The notes under the pieces were generated by a model that made no database searches, was not told the origin of the DNA, and saw only the letters and a program-made list of their open reading frames with translations. Below, piece by piece: positions 14,421 through 27,833 of a stretch of DNA of 64,000 nt. A program made the position numbers and the translations under genes. This DNA comes from Cinclus cinclus (lineage: Eukaryota > Chordata > Aves > Passeriformes > Cinclidae). How positions within the stretch are numbered: position 1 is the first letter of the stretch; the number at the start of each line of letters is the position of its first letter. The DNA lies in NCBI RefSeq assembly GCF_963662255.1, contig NC_085047.1, positions 105,456,181 to 105,520,180 on the forward strand, written 5' to 3'.

Positions 14421-14502
14421 CCCTTTCCCTTTCCCTTTCCCTTTCCCTTTCCCTTTCCCTTTCCCTTTCCCTTTCCCCTTTCCCCTTTCCCCTTTCCCTT
14501 TC
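14421..14502. repeat. (CCCTTT)n hexanucleotide array
   Basis: About 13 successive C-tracts of three or four separated by TTT, with CCCC variants at the right end. The minus strand is (GGGAAA)n, whose G3 tracts with 3-nt spacers fit the G-quadruplex pattern. It is not the vertebrate telomere repeat. It encodes the spurious FPFPFP run of the frame at 14259-14636. Confidence 0.95.
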
Positions 14503-17500
14503 TTCTCTTGGCTTGTTACACAACAATGCTTTTTGCTGAACACACTCATGACCCAGGAATAACTCCTTGTCCTTGTTTAATACATGTTTTTGAAGACACT
14601 CATTTTATCTTAGTTGACTCTAAAGACTGTGAATAAAATAAACTAAAAAAAATTCCCCATAAAAAAGGAAATAAGTAAATATTTTCCTTCCAATACTAAT
14701 AAGAAACATTGCTGTGACAAAATAGAGCAATTTAGGCACTTACCTATATCAAATATCAGGATTCTCTATTTGTTTTTTTAAGCAGATAGTCAATATCAAC
14801 TGAGATGGCACAGCTGTATTTTCTTATAGTTTGGCTCATAGATTGAACAACTAATTGTTGTTTAACAGGACTAATATAATTTGTAGATATCAATGAATAT
14901 TATAGAGCTTAAATTATATAAATGTATTGGTTTTACATCCCTGTGCACTAATTACAAGACCTTTTATGATTTTTTTTTCTGTTGTTGTTGTCCTAATATT
15001 AATCCTACTGGTTTTACTTTTTTGTTCTCTATCCTACACTAAAAGAAAACCTACTCCTTGATGCCAGGCAGCTGCCATTTTACTGAAAAAATATCTGTGG
15101 TCCCTCTTAACATATCATCTCCCCAGAAGAGGTTAAAATGCATGAAAAATGAATCCAGTTAGGATTGGAAGGTGATTCTATGATTGTAGTGCTACTGAGG
15201 AAAAAATAAAGAGAGGAAATTTTATGATCTACCATAAATCCCTCTTTCTTTATTCCCTCTGTGCTGCACAGGGTGGGAGGAGGTGGAATGTAGAGGAGTT
15301 GAGAGTGAAGGAGTACAAGTAAGTCTGGTAAGGAGGGATGGAGAAGGGCGCTTTTAAGGATTTTAAGGGTTTTAAGGTTTGTGTCTGTTTCTTACCACTC
15401 AAATCTATTTTAGCTTACAAAAAATAATTTTCCCCAAGCTGAGTATTTTTTGCACATGATGGCAACAGGCAAATGGCCTCTGTTTTTATGTTGATCAACA
15501 ATCTTTCTCATCACATTTTTTCACCCTGTCCTGTTGAGGAGGGTAAGAGAACACCTGCATGGCACTTTCACCCTTAAACAATACTACCCTAAAACAGTTG
15601 TTTATGTGATGGAGAAGATCACTCATTAGAAAGACAGAGGAGAAATAACATAATTTTGACCTATAAAAATGATCGTATAGCAGTATTCTGAATGGTTGTA
15701 GAAGGACAACTTATGTGGACCACAATGAAGATGTTTCTGTACTGAAAAGTAAAATTATATGAGCTTGGTAAAATTTAGAATTATACAGGCAGAAAAGTCT
15801 GTGTCGTTGATGTATTAAATTAGGAGAGAATTAACATGACAAGTTAGAATGACAAAAGTTGAATAGGACTCCAGATTTGATGATGCTGTCCACAGTGATA
15901 GAAAAGGGAGCTGAAGTTTTCAGAACAAAAGGCCAATATGTGCTTTTTAGTCTCACTAAATTTTATCAGATTACTAATTATCCTGGATGGGTTTCAGAGG
16001 AATAAGGAGAGGTTTTGCACAGGCGAGGTAGTGATATAAATTTGTCTTGTACAAACAAACTCTGAGGATGGAAATATATTTGTACAAAAACTTGCTTTCA
16101 AAGTTATAGTCTTCTGTTATTAAGTCAGATAGCAGACTTTACATTATGTTTTTTTCTGTCACTTTAATTTCTGATTAACTTCAACAAATAATTGGATCCA
16201 TCTATCCAGGAGAGTCACTATCTTTATTATTGTTATCTACATTACAAATGAATTAATTAGCATTCTCATCACAAAACCCAAGTTCATTATCTGATAAGAA
16301 TAAAATTTCTTCAGATACATCCTGAGGTATTTGATTTGTCTTATTTATATTCTCAGTAGGCAACTTTCTTTCACTTGATAGAGATGGGTATAAGTAATCA
16401 TGATTCTGCTCATTACTTGCCCCTGATTGAGATTTTATTTCTGTCCTCTGTTACATGGAATCCTTATTTGTTTTCTTCTCCCTTTGTTTAATTGGTTTGT
16501 GACTCCTGAGATACAATATACTTTCCATTCTTGAGTATGACAAAGAACTCCTAATTTTTCTAACATTGTTTATATTCAGCAATATATTGAATTGAGAAGC
16601 TTATCTGGGTAATAATTAAACAAAAAATTAGCTCATTTAAATATCTATTTGCTGGGATGTGTTTAGCACTAAAGTCATGATGGCCATAATACTAGATATG
16701 TACAGACTGCTTAATTGGACAGGGACAGCTTTTGAATTTAGTCTTAGCTTTTCCTCTAATGAATGATGTACTTTTTACTTTGTTAATCTAAAAATTTTTA
16801 TCCCATCTCTACTCAGTTTAGAACCACTCTATTCAGATACATGCTGCAGCTTTTGCCAGACCTTCACTAATATCCACATATATGCCTCCAAAAGGAAAAC
16901 AGATTATATTTAGAGTATGGAGAATATAGGTCATTAAAATTCCTCAATAAACCTTTCCCTTTTCTGAATCACTCTACACTATTTTCCTCAGAGCTAGTAG
17001 AAAAAACTGTGTTATTGATGTCAGAGGTAGGAGTGCCCTAAAGGAACTCTTTGCCACCACACAGCCAGGCCAATGAAATATTAAAAAGCATCAAGGATTT
17101 AAAGAAATAATCTCAACACAATTATTCTCCATCTTATTTCCCCATTTTACTTACAGAGACCCATTCTTTATTTAGTTATTCCTATGAAAGTGTTCACTGC
17201 AATTGTGAGACACCTGAGAGTACATGAAAGAACCTGAAGGGTCCTGACACGGGAAGCAGACAGGGTACAGGAGGTGTAGGATGATTTCCAAAAGCAGCTG
17301 GAGTCCTGGTAGACCTCCAAAAACCTCCTGTGGTGCTGTATTGCTTATTTTAAGAGAAGTGAGTTGAACCCAGGGTATGATACAGCTTTGTCTTCCAAGA
17401 TCTGGAAGCAAAAAGTGGAAAATCCAGGGACTCACCTAGAGATATTCCAGATACAAATATGTTCAGTTTATGGACTAGACTAGAAGTGACACAAATGAAA

Positions 17501-17789
17501 ATCAAACGGCTAATATGGACATCAGATCCTTGGCAGTGGTTCTCCAGTTCTGCAGATCCATCCTTTCCATTTTGCATGGCTTTCTTTCCACTTGGTGTAG
17601 CCATAGCATCTCAGCTATTGTCATAGTAAGTGGAGATTCTGTGAAGAAAAATCCTCTAGACCCTAGTTCAGCTGTCTTATATGGAAAAAAAAGTTAATTA
17701 TTGGTCACCAGTATAATTCTATCTTTTTTCACTGAGAGTGTCCTGGTTTTGTATTGCTATCCTTAGTGATACCAGTGTTCAGGGTATGT
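14503..17789. other. Non-coding stretch, no supported feature
   Basis: No reading frame above about 90 codons and no repeat family recognised. 'gattctatgattg' near 15175 resembles a CR1 terminus, but without further CR1 sequence it is not called. Confidence 0.5.
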
Positions 17790-18093
17790 GAAAGCACCAA
17801 AAAGGATTGCATCCAGATGGTGTCAGAAGGATGGAGCCAGATTTTCTCAGTGGTGCTCAGCAAAAGGACAAAAGGCAATAGACAGAAAGTGGAACACAGG
17901 AGGTTCCACCTGAATATGAGGAAGAACTTGTTTCCTGTGCAGGTGACTGTGGAGTCACCCTCAGTGGAGGTATTCAAGAACCATCTGGACACAATCCTGT
18001 GCTCTGTGCTCTGGGATGGCCCTTGAGCAGGGAGGTTGGACCAGATGACCCCACTGTGGCCCCTTTCAACCTGACCAATTCTGTGATTCGGTG
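17790..18093 (+). repeat. CR1 LINE 3'-end fragment
   Basis: Good match to the CR1 3' region: 'tctcagtggtgctcagc', 'aaggcaatag', 'gttccacctgaatatgagg', 'aagaacttgtttcc', 'ttgagcagggaggttggac' and a terminal 'ttctgtgattcggtg'. The usual 'actggaacaggttgcc' block appears to be missing between the 'gaagaactt' and 'gtggagtc' parts, suggesting an internal deletion of a few tens of bases (judged from memory). The frames at 17729-18026 on both strands are CR1 remnants. Confidence 0.92.
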
Positions 18094-21000
18094 AATATCA
18101 AATTCTTAAAGGCCTTTCTGGAAGATTCCTCCCAAATTATCTTATACTGACCAAATATAGCCAGTCTGATTTAATGGCAAGCATACAGCTTGAAGCAGTA
18201 TAGCTAAATCCTTTTAAAATTGATGGCTACAGAAAAAAAATAAAAATTTTTACATTTTTTTACTGCATACCTTGTTTATTTTTAATTTGCCTGTTAAATT
18301 TGAGCCATAAGTAACCTTTTCCCTTTGAGGTGAATTCAATGCATGAAGAATTCAATGTTTTATTAGTTAACCTCTGCTTAGTGGGATTCACTGTGACCTG
18401 GAATGCAGTCAAATAGAAAGAGTATTCCTGAATAATGTATTTGCATTTGTAACAGTATGAGGTGAAATGCTGCTAAACTGAAATGGGTACCCAGACTTTA
18501 GCAGTGATGAAATTCTGAAACACAGGTTTTTGGGAAAAATGGGTGCAGTGGGCAGAATTGATGAGTTTAAACCTAGAACAATAGCTAATGAAATGGTGAA
18601 AGAGCAAAAAAGGAAAAAGGCCATTGAGTAATTCAGTCAATAGAATATTTAATACAGAAATTACCATTTACCTAAAGAGATGAAATTTTCAGTCCAGCAG
18701 CTTATTCACTGTGTTTTGGAGTGAACATTCCTGTTTCACAGTCACACCTGGGGTTCCAAAGAGCTTTGTTTGTCAGTCATGCTGCTGACAGCTCTCACAG
18801 TGTGCTGGCCAGCCAATTCCTCCTCCCCCCAGACAGAGGGATTTCTCTCCCACACCAGCATCTCCAAGACTCACATATCAGAGACAAGGCAAGGAGCAGG
18901 ACAGAGAGGCTTCCAAGGCTTCAGCTTGCACTGGGCTCTGCATATGACCAGAATGCATATCCAAGGTGATACCAATTGGGAAGTGCTCAGAAATCCCAGA
19001 GTACCAACATAACTAAAGGTTTGTTTGGAGTATTACTGCAACCCCCAAAGGGTAGATTTTGCAGTGATTAGCTCTCTTCGTAAAGATAAGGTAATTTGTT
19101 CAGTTCAAGTACATCTCATTTCAGATAGGTCAGAACAACTTGCTTTGCCCAAGAGAAGAGGGTAAACTTTCCAGATCAGCTGGGTATTTCAAACAGAAAT
19201 GGAGACCTAGAATATGAGGATTTCCTGTCAAGCTGCTAATAAATCTGGCTAATTAATATGGCATCTGGACTAGACCTGAATAGTCTTGGAGCATCTTTGA
19301 GGAAGACTTCATGATCTTGATCTTCAGCTTTCTTCAGCTTTTGATGCTCAATGCAACACAGCTCTGATCACAATTTTCCTGTATTTCCTTCAAGAGCTTC
19401 TTGACATTCATCAAGTCCTTTAACATTGTCATCTAAAGTGGTTCTCAGGCTGTGTTTGGCATGAGTGTTTTATTTACATAACGGACTGAATTTATAGACC
19501 AGAAAGAATTGCACTCCAAGTGAAAAAGAGGGGGGAAATTAAAAGCAACCCCTAAGTTTGCCTCTTCAGTATTGAAAGGATGAATCATTTGTACAGGCAT
19601 GCTACAACTTGAGTAGGTCAGTAACTGAAAATAGGTCACAGGCAGGGGAAATATTTCTCTTTGCTTGCATTATAATAGCTTCAACAGAGCTAAACAGCTG
19701 CTGTAAGCATAGTGCTTACCTATTTAAATCTCTATTAAGCAGCAGTATTGTTTATCTTCTGCAATACCTAGATGATGGTGAAAAAAGTTCTCTTGGTAAT
19801 TATGACTATATCGCAGCATTCTCTATAGCCTAAGTTAAATTTGGAGATTGGTATGACGGGGTTTGTATAACAAAGAAATGGAAGCTCTTACAGCCTCATT
19901 CAGACATGCTTTTGTTCCGTAAAGATTTTCCTGTCCCACGTTCAACAGACAAAAAGCAAATTTTTGCTGACAAGAAATTGAACTAAATCTGCTAGTTCTT
20001 TCCCTTGTCACACTATATTGTTGGTTTGAGCAATAATCTACTGACCTCAATTATGCCTGAGTGATGACCTTCTCATTACTGCCATGTCTACAGTCACGAG
20101 ATGGACAGAAATCTTATCTGTGGATCACTTAATACATATTCAGCAAATCACACATGTTTCAGCACACATCCCATGTCTTTTACTGACACTACTGTTAAAG
20201 TAGATAATAACACAGCACCTAAAGTGCTCTTGCTTTGAGGGCCTAGGAGACAGTTTTAATAGGCAGCAATTTATTGGACTTATCCTTCAATATACTCTCT
20301 TTAGCTCTTCTTTAAAAATACCACTTTCTGTGATGCATAAGCATCTTTGTCTGCTCATCTTTCCTAATAATCACTGCTGAATTTCAGATATGGTCTTCGT
20401 CTTTGTTTTTTTTTTCCATTTCTCTAAGCCTCTTCCTAATTCATTCTCGCATCTCAATTAAGAGTCAAATCTTCATTTGATTTAAACCATAATAGGTTAG
20501 GAATTCTGATTAATTATTAACAAGACTTGGTCATAGAAAATTAACTTGCTGGGTTTATTTGTCATTTGCACAGATTCTTCCTTCTCTTTTAGATATGTGA
20601 CAAATGGCACACTAATAATGAAAATGTTCTATAAACAGCTCCTAAAATACAAGGTATTATTGTTTTTAAAAATCAGAGAGTTCAGATATGAACATAATAT
20701 GAAACAGAACAATTTCAAACTTCAATGTAGCAGATCATTTCCTAGTGGAAAGTGTATGTGAGCAGCTTACCCACAGCCCCATCCTTTCAATATTTATTTT
20801 AAATAGTTCTTTGCAAGGCAGGGCTTAAAGAATAAACACAAAGCAGAACAAATTAAATATAATAAGTAATATAACATAACCACAAGAACCGGAACACATT
20901 TAATGGAAGAATTAATTTAAAGCTAGAAAACTTATGGAAACTCCCAGTGTGAATTCAGGGAAAGATCTCCATGGACTTTCCCAGAAGTTTAAAAAGGCAG

Positions 21001-23564
21001 AACTTACGCAGCTCTTCTAACTCTGTCTTTCTGACATGAAGTGCAACCACCCCTATAGACACCACTTATAACACAGCAATCAGATATTTCTTAAGACTTC
21101 CATTCTTATAGCAAATTTTGACCAAGTAGTAGATTCAAAATTCCAGAAGAAATGTACAAGGTGGCAATGCAAATTCCTTATCAGTACATTTTTGAAACAT
21201 GTTAATCAATTCTACATGACCAAGAAATGAGAGCACTGAGTATCCTTTTTTTGTCTTTGCTGGAAAATCTGACTCAGGTCAGTAATTTGAAAATTAAATG
21301 AAACAAAACAAACAAACAAAAAAATCCAAACAAGCAAATAAATACAAACAAACAAAAAAACCAAAAAAAAAAAAAAAAGCCCCATAAAACCACACAGATA
21401 TGGTATGAAAATATTCTATTTTTTCAGGCAAAAATTAGACATATAAATTTAGCTGAACTCAGAAAGAACTTGTATGTTGTGAAAGGACTTGTAGTTTATT
21501 GTAAACTTGTTTTTTTAGGACAATTGGAAATCAGTGGTACTGTATACAAAATATGTATGGGCAATAAAACATTACCTATTGCTGAAAAAAGTTAGCAGAA
21601 ACCTTAGCCTGTATGAGGCCATATCACATTCTAGTTCTCTAATCTGTTGTGGAAGGGACCACTGTGCAACCTTAACAAGCCCTGGCTTAATAATAGTGCT
21701 TACAACAAATCCATACAATAGTCTGTAATAAAAATTCCTCCATAAGGAATCAGTCAGGAGAAAGGCTGGTTTGACAGCAGTCTGGCTACAGATAATGGTT
21801 CAGAGCAAACCTTCTGGGAAGCTTGTTCTAGTATCAAAGTTTTAATAGAGCATGACCTTGAGTGGAGAGGAAGGCAATTTGTGAGAAACTTAGGGTGTGA
21901 ATGCTTGCTCAGCAATGCTTTGAAAAGATCCACACATGCAGGTCACACAATGTTTGAAATCTGCAGAGGAAGAGGGAGCCTATATTCAAGCAGAAACATC
22001 TTTATGCTTCAACCTAAATAATAGAAATGCTGCATAATGTGCTGCTATTTCTACCATTTAGGATTTTTCAGGTTGTCCTTGTTTAAAACCTACAATTCAT
22101 AGAAATCCTACCATTTCACAAGGAAGCCCTAATTTTGTGCTTCTGTTTGTATTGTCTTCTGTAATGGATAAATATTAATCTCCAGAGGAATGCCTGCTAG
22201 ATTTATGTAAGATACCTGGGAGAAAATTTACAAAAGCTCAAGTAAGAGTGAGCAATTTGTTATATATCTTTTTAAAATGCAATAAGGCTTGAACAGACAT
22301 TGAGAAGAGATTTTAAACAATGGAGAAAGATCTTCCTATTTCATCATAACATTTTAGTTTCAGGTACTCTAAAATACAATTGCATAGTCTACAGATGCTC
22401 ATGGATTTTTTTTAAAGGTGTCCCTGCAGATCTTAACATTTGCAGTGTCCCTATTACCCTGAGAAAAACCAAACAAACAAACCCCCAAGTATTGGGGTTC
22501 AAAATGACAGTGAAAATGTCATTGGACCACCTTGTCTTCACAGGCTGGAGAGATACCTTTTGACTAAATCATACATCACATAAATAGCCATAGTGCAAAT
22601 GAAGGCTAGGAATACTGCTGAATGATGCAGTTTACAAAGCTTAGTTTTCTTTGTAAGTCTTAAATAGAAACACTTCCTGCACGCTGTTCTTGAAGTATTG
22701 ACCATCAGGCACTGATCCTAATTTTCTATCTAATCAGGGTAGAGAAACCATGCCTGTAGCAAGTCATCTGTCACAGACTTCCATTAGCAGATTCCAAATA
22801 TTGACTAGCAAAGAAGTATTCACTTTCCTGAAATTAACAATCTATAGGATAATATACAATGTGTCTACAATAGCCATTAATGGAAAATTGATGAAGATAA
22901 ATCTAATTTGTAACAAAGTTACTGGTTTGCAAACGCTTCATAAATAAAAGACAAGCTTAACTCAATGAACAGTTCCTAATGAGTATTTCAAACTTTATTG
23001 ATGCCAAGAACTGAAGTAATACCCTCTATGAAGTAATAATATTGTTTTAGCTGTATGGTTTAAAGTTGGAACAGTTTCCTTGTGATCTTTCAATAAATTC
23101 TCCTTATAAAATCAACATGTTCTACAAGTTTATAAGACATACTCTCTAAGTTCAGAATACAACCAAAACTGGGAAGTTCAGGTATCAGCTCTTTTTTTGT
23201 TTACAATCCATGTAAATCTAAGAAACATAGGTGAGCAATTTCTGTATATATCAAAATATTTGCATTTGTATTATTACTGATGGATAAGGAAGAGCACCCA
23301 ATTATTATTAAAAAGGGTTTTTTAAAATATTAATAATGGGAGTTATTTTAACACTGTAATAGAATATATACTTGTGCTACTGAAACCAGAAATCTAACAT
23401 CCATTTCATTGTTCCTCCTTGTGACTTAATTGTCAATGCTTTGACAAAATTTAATGCTTCATCTTTTGCATGTATTTATGTGTCTATCACTTCTTTAGTA
23501 GTTAAGTAGATATTTACTCAATTCACATTTCTTCTGTTATAAATCTCTGGAGATTTTTTGTTGA
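18094..23564. other. Non-coding stretch, no supported gene
   Basis: Ordinary AT-rich sequence. A moderately GC-rich stretch at 18750-18960 gives two overlapping plus-strand frames (82 and 80 codons) with no recognisable domain. An A/C-rich tract lies at 21296-21385. Nothing else stands out. Confidence 0.5.
21296..21385. repeat. A/C-rich tract ending in A16
   Basis: Degenerate caaa repeats followed by 16 A at 21363-21378. Confidence 0.85.
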
Positions 23565-23870
23565 ACTCTCCTCAGTAGTCTCCTCTTGAGACTGAACAAG
23601 CCCAGCTTCCCAAGCCTTTCCTCACAGGAGAGGTGCTCCAGTTCCTTCATGACCTTGGTCAGTCTCTGCTGGACTTGCTTCAGAAGCTCGAAGTCTCTTG
23701 TGCACTGTGGAGTCCAGAACTGGACACAGCACTCCAGACTGGCCTCACTGGGGCTGAGTGGAGGGCAGGATCACCTCCCTGACCTGCTGGCAACATTATT
23801 CCTAATGCCCCCCACATCCCCCATCATTTTCTGCAAGAACACAACTTGTGCTGGAGATCCCCTGTCCAGC
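23565..23870 (-). repeat. CR1 LINE fragment, antisense
   Basis: Read on the plus strand it is the reverse complement of CR1: 'cccaagcctttcctcacagg', 'agaggtgctccagt', 'gtccagaactggacacagc', 'actccagactggcctcac', 'atcacctccctgacctgctg'. This is CR1 upstream of the terminal 8-mers, so the 3' end is missing or decayed at the left. The 111-codon plus-strand frame at 23586-23921 is an antisense shadow of this element. Confidence 0.92.
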
Positions 23871-25327
23871 TGTCTCCAGGGCCCTCGAGTCAATTATTGT
23901 TCATCTCATATAAAAATATAGGGAGACCTACAACAGTAAATCTGGAGACATTAGGATTGCCTGTCATTGGTATCCTGTCACCTGTGTACATGCAAAGACC
24001 AAAAATGTGATCATCATCATTATCTTAGCCTGATTATTTATTATGGAAGATGGTGTATGTCCACTGACAGGAGTGCAGAGGGGAAGACTTGGACAACCTA
24101 AATGTCTTCTCATGGTTGCTGTTTTGCATTTTCACTCTTTTCAGAAGGTCAAGTCCTTCATCCTACTAGATGCATACATAGTGATCAGACATCGGGCCTT
24201 TATTTCATTAGTGCTTCATATACATTGTACCTCATTTTTATTAACAGGAGTTCAGTAACTGTTGTACTTTGGTATATCACTGATCACAATATCTTTCACC
24301 ATTTCCTTATTTTTAATCTAGCTTTACATTCTTCAGTTCTCCCCACTGCCTTGATGGTTTATGAAAATATATTGCAGGATTCATCAAAAATAAGGTATGA
24401 CTGTCTGTTTTCACCTTGTTGATTATATTTGAATATCCTTATAATCTTTTTAGTATAACTCCTGAGTCTTCTAATAACAATTCTTTTACCATAACTTAAA
24501 GTTATGGAAGTTGTTTTAAAACTCCTTGCTACTGGCTCTAAAATGTGAAAATTAACCCTTTGGCATGGTTTTGTGTATCACCTTTTGTAAGAATATTGTG
24601 AACATCAATGTTCTGACAGAAAACAAAACCTTTCTTTAAGTTTTGCATCTGTATGTATATGACTGAGGGAAGAGAGAGAAAATGATCTAGGGATAAAGCA
24701 GTAACAAAATATTTTAGGCTTCAATCCAATCTTATATCTATACATTAATTTTTAATCTGAATTATCCCATTTGTTATTATTCCAGTCTATATAGTTTTTC
24801 CCTCAACTGAAACCTCAGTTTCCTAAGATGGAAAATATAACTACATATATGCATCTGATTGAAGAATCACAAAGAAACTCTGAAATTTCACTCACTCTTT
24901 ATTGAATAATTACATTAGTGTAGATTCCACTCTTTCTTTGTCACACTATTAACACACATCATATTTCTTTTACTGAAGTATTGCAGGGCACAATGACATT
25001 GCAGCCATCTATGATGTTGCTGGAGGGATCCTGAAATAACAATACAAAGAAAAGCAAATAAATTAGTATTGCAATATTGCACTGTCAGTCTCGGGATGTG
25101 TTTTTGCACTACCTCCTCCATCTTCTCCAGGTGTCTAAAACTGCTTTGTCATGATAAGTCTCTACCTTGCAAAACAGCTCACTGCTAGTGAGATGAAATA
25201 TGAAGTTTCCTTTGGGACTGAATCCACTTTCTCCAATTAGTGTAGCTGATAAGTGTTAACCTATATAACAGAAGGAATAAAAGTGTACAAAAAAAATCCA
25301 CTCCAAACCCCACCATTGTTCTATAGG
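23871..25327. other. Non-coding stretch, no supported gene
   Basis: No gene. A 19-bp near-perfect palindrome sits at 24489-24507 (CCATAACTT, A, AAGTTATGG). Confidence 0.5.
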
Positions 25328-26044
25328 TGTTCTGGTTTGAAAGATAGGTGTCTGCTAAGAAAAGCAGGAGCCTTTATTTGAAATGGCAAATGTAAACCCC
25401 CTCCCTCCAAATTATTATAATTTTGAAATTAAGGGGTGCTCAGGCAAAGATATGAGAATAGGAATAACAGTTCTTTACTAGGAAAATTGAAATAGAAATA
25501 CAGTATTATAAAGAACAAACCCAAAACACTGAGAGAGTCAGAATCCAACCTGACACCCATCAGTCAGTCAGGGTGTTGTAGCAGTCCCAGTAAATGGTGG
25601 CTGCAGTCCTGGAGTGACAGATGTGGTTCTGTTGGAGAAATGGTCCTGTAGAAGGGTGTGGTTTTCCTCCAAAGGTTCAGTGATGATGTGGGAAGGTCTG
25701 GTTTTCCTCTGAAATCCATTGGAAAAAGGCTGTTCTGATGTTCCAAATCTGTTTTTATCTAGGTAGGAAATGCTGGTTCCTCCCCCTGGATGGATCATCT
25801 CCCAGTGGGATGATGTAATTTTATCAGTCATGCAGTGGAGCTCAATGTCCATTAACAGAAGATATCTTCCTGGAGGAAGGATGTGTCATGGAAAAGAAAA
25901 GAGCACTGCCTCACCTGGTTTTAACAGCTGGCCCATTAGCAGAGAATATCTCCCATGGAGATAAGGATCACTGCCCCACCTGGGTTCAACAGACAGTGAT
26001 AGAATACATACCTTTGGTCACATTCTGTATTGCAACATGAGACA
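25328..26044 (-). mobile_element. Solo LTR of an endogenous retrovirus, passerine type
   Basis: About 717 bp. On the plus strand it begins TGTTCTGGTTTGAAAG and ends GAGACA, giving TG...CA termini. The 5-mer ATAGG lies directly before (25323-25327) and directly after (26045-26049), as expected for a target-site duplication. A TATA-like GATAAAAAC on the minus strand at about 25750-25758 favours minus orientation. The sequence resembles an LTR I recall from songbird genomes. There is no primer-binding site or internal coding region on either side, so this is a solo LTR left by recombination. The opposed frames at 25564-25852 and 25770-25964 lie within it and are not genes. Confidence 0.8.
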
Positions 26045-26049
26045 ATAGG

Positions 26050-27833
26050 GATGATATATTTTGCTCTAACAGATGGCAAAAACAAAGTAGGAAAATTTAA
26101 ATTTACTTTGTTTGCATTTTACTGTTAACCTTCTGAAGATGTATCAGCAATAATTGTAAAGAAATCAGTGCCAACTATTGATTTTGTGCTCTACAAGTTT
26201 CTTTTTTATTTTTATATTCAAATATTTATGAACCTTTATTTCTTTGTCAACTATTTGAAGATATCTGACTAAACCAAGTATCATTGTAAATGTTAAGTAT
26301 TGTACTGAGCATATTGTGGCTAGCAAAACATACCGAATAACAAGCCAGTAAACTAGAAGATCTTCCAGAAGGTACTTTCAGATGGATTTAAAAAAAAAAA
26401 AGTCTCCTCTCCCAGATTTTCTTAAACACCTTGCTGGAGTCTAAATTGTGTGTGTCAACAGTAAATAGTCATCTATTTGATCTGGCCTGTGCTATTGATG
26501 CAAGCAACATCTTACGAGCTTTCTCACTTTTGTTTACAGTTGAAGCCACTATAAAGCATTTCCATCTCTCCTATTTTACAAGACCTTTATCTGTCCTTTT
26601 TATTACTATAATTTTCTGTAATAACTATGGAACTGTCATCTTCAAAGGAGGTCTCACCTAAAAGTGGGTTCTTTCTTAAGTGTTTTGTAGAACTAAAAAC
26701 ACAACCATCATGTCCCTACTTACTTAAAGCTTAATTACATTTTTGCAGGGTCTTTTATTTAAAGCATACCTCTCTTGTTGCACTACATTCATTTTATCAA
26801 ATACAGTTTCAAATTCAAGCTCTAGCTGCATCAAGTGAAAAAAAAACCCACAGAAAATATTACATAACCTGCAAGTATCATGGAGCTGCCTTCTGATTAG
26901 CTTCCTCATAAATAATATCCATTGCTACCAGATATACTATAAAGAAGTCCTGTTTTCCTCCAGTTGATATTCAGAAAAAAATTAATTTCCAATGAATCTT
27001 TAATTTCTCCTGCATCTCCTTATCCTGTTTTCCTATTTTTATTATATGATATTTTTAATGATCTTTCCACACTATATATTACAAAGAATACATGTCATTT
27101 CCTTTGTCATTCTAATGAGCTCCCCATTGGAGTATGATGCTCAGTGCACTGTCCAGACTATGATGGGAAAAGTCCTCTACTATTGGAAACATCCACAGCA
27201 CCACAACAATCCCCTCAGAACATCTTCCTTCCTCATCACCATTCACTGATTCACTCCAAATTTGGCAGATATGAGACCTTATAATTGAAAAGCATGACTC
27301 AATATCAAATAGTTTCGTGCAGTTGTGCTAATTCTCTCTTTAATGATCCATTCTCAGCATTCAAGTGGACTTAAACACATCACATAAAATAGAGACATAA
27401 TGCAGGATGTGTTTTCTTGGGTGCAGCAGTACTGGAGAAAGGGATAAAGTCTGTTTAACATGTATGTAGGCATCCATCTATGTATCAGAACTACACAGCC
27501 ATTCAACCAATGTCACCTCTAGCTTCAAAGAGGAAGAATGGGAAAAATAATGTGGAATCAGTCCTTTCTAGCTGGGAAGAGAAGGACTCATGGACAGATA
27601 CAAAATTCTCTACTAAGATTATATTGTGAAAATTATCTAGTATTAATATATTGTAAGAATAATGGTTATTTCTCAGAGCTTTCTGAGTTATGAACAAAGG
27701 ATAAAAATGCTTGGTGAAGATCTTACAGTCTTTTTTCGCCCAAAACAAAAACAAATAAACAAACAAACAAACAATACTGCAGCAAGACGAGAAAGAAGTC
27801 AGAATTTGTTGCAGTGTGTTTCTTGTTAATAGT
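26050..27833. other. Non-coding stretch, no supported gene
   Basis: AT-rich. It contains a short (CAAA)n tract at 27741-27774. No recognisable protein or RNA gene. Confidence 0.5.
27741..27774. repeat. (CAAA)n microsatellite
   Basis: Short run of aaac units with minor interruptions. Confidence 0.85.

Noticed and set aside
14421..14502. Possible interstitial telomere
   Set aside because: The unit is CCCTTT; the vertebrate telomere is CCCTAA/TTAGGG.
14003..14636. Overlapping opposite-strand frames of 136 and 125 codons
   Set aside because: They are on opposite strands, and one is extended by the CCCTTT array; no domain in either.
15165..15190. CR1 terminus-like 'gattctatgattg'
   Set aside because: Only about 13 bases match and the upstream sequence is not CR1-like.
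23586..23921. 111-codon plus-strand frame
   Set aside because: It is antisense to a CR1 fragment.
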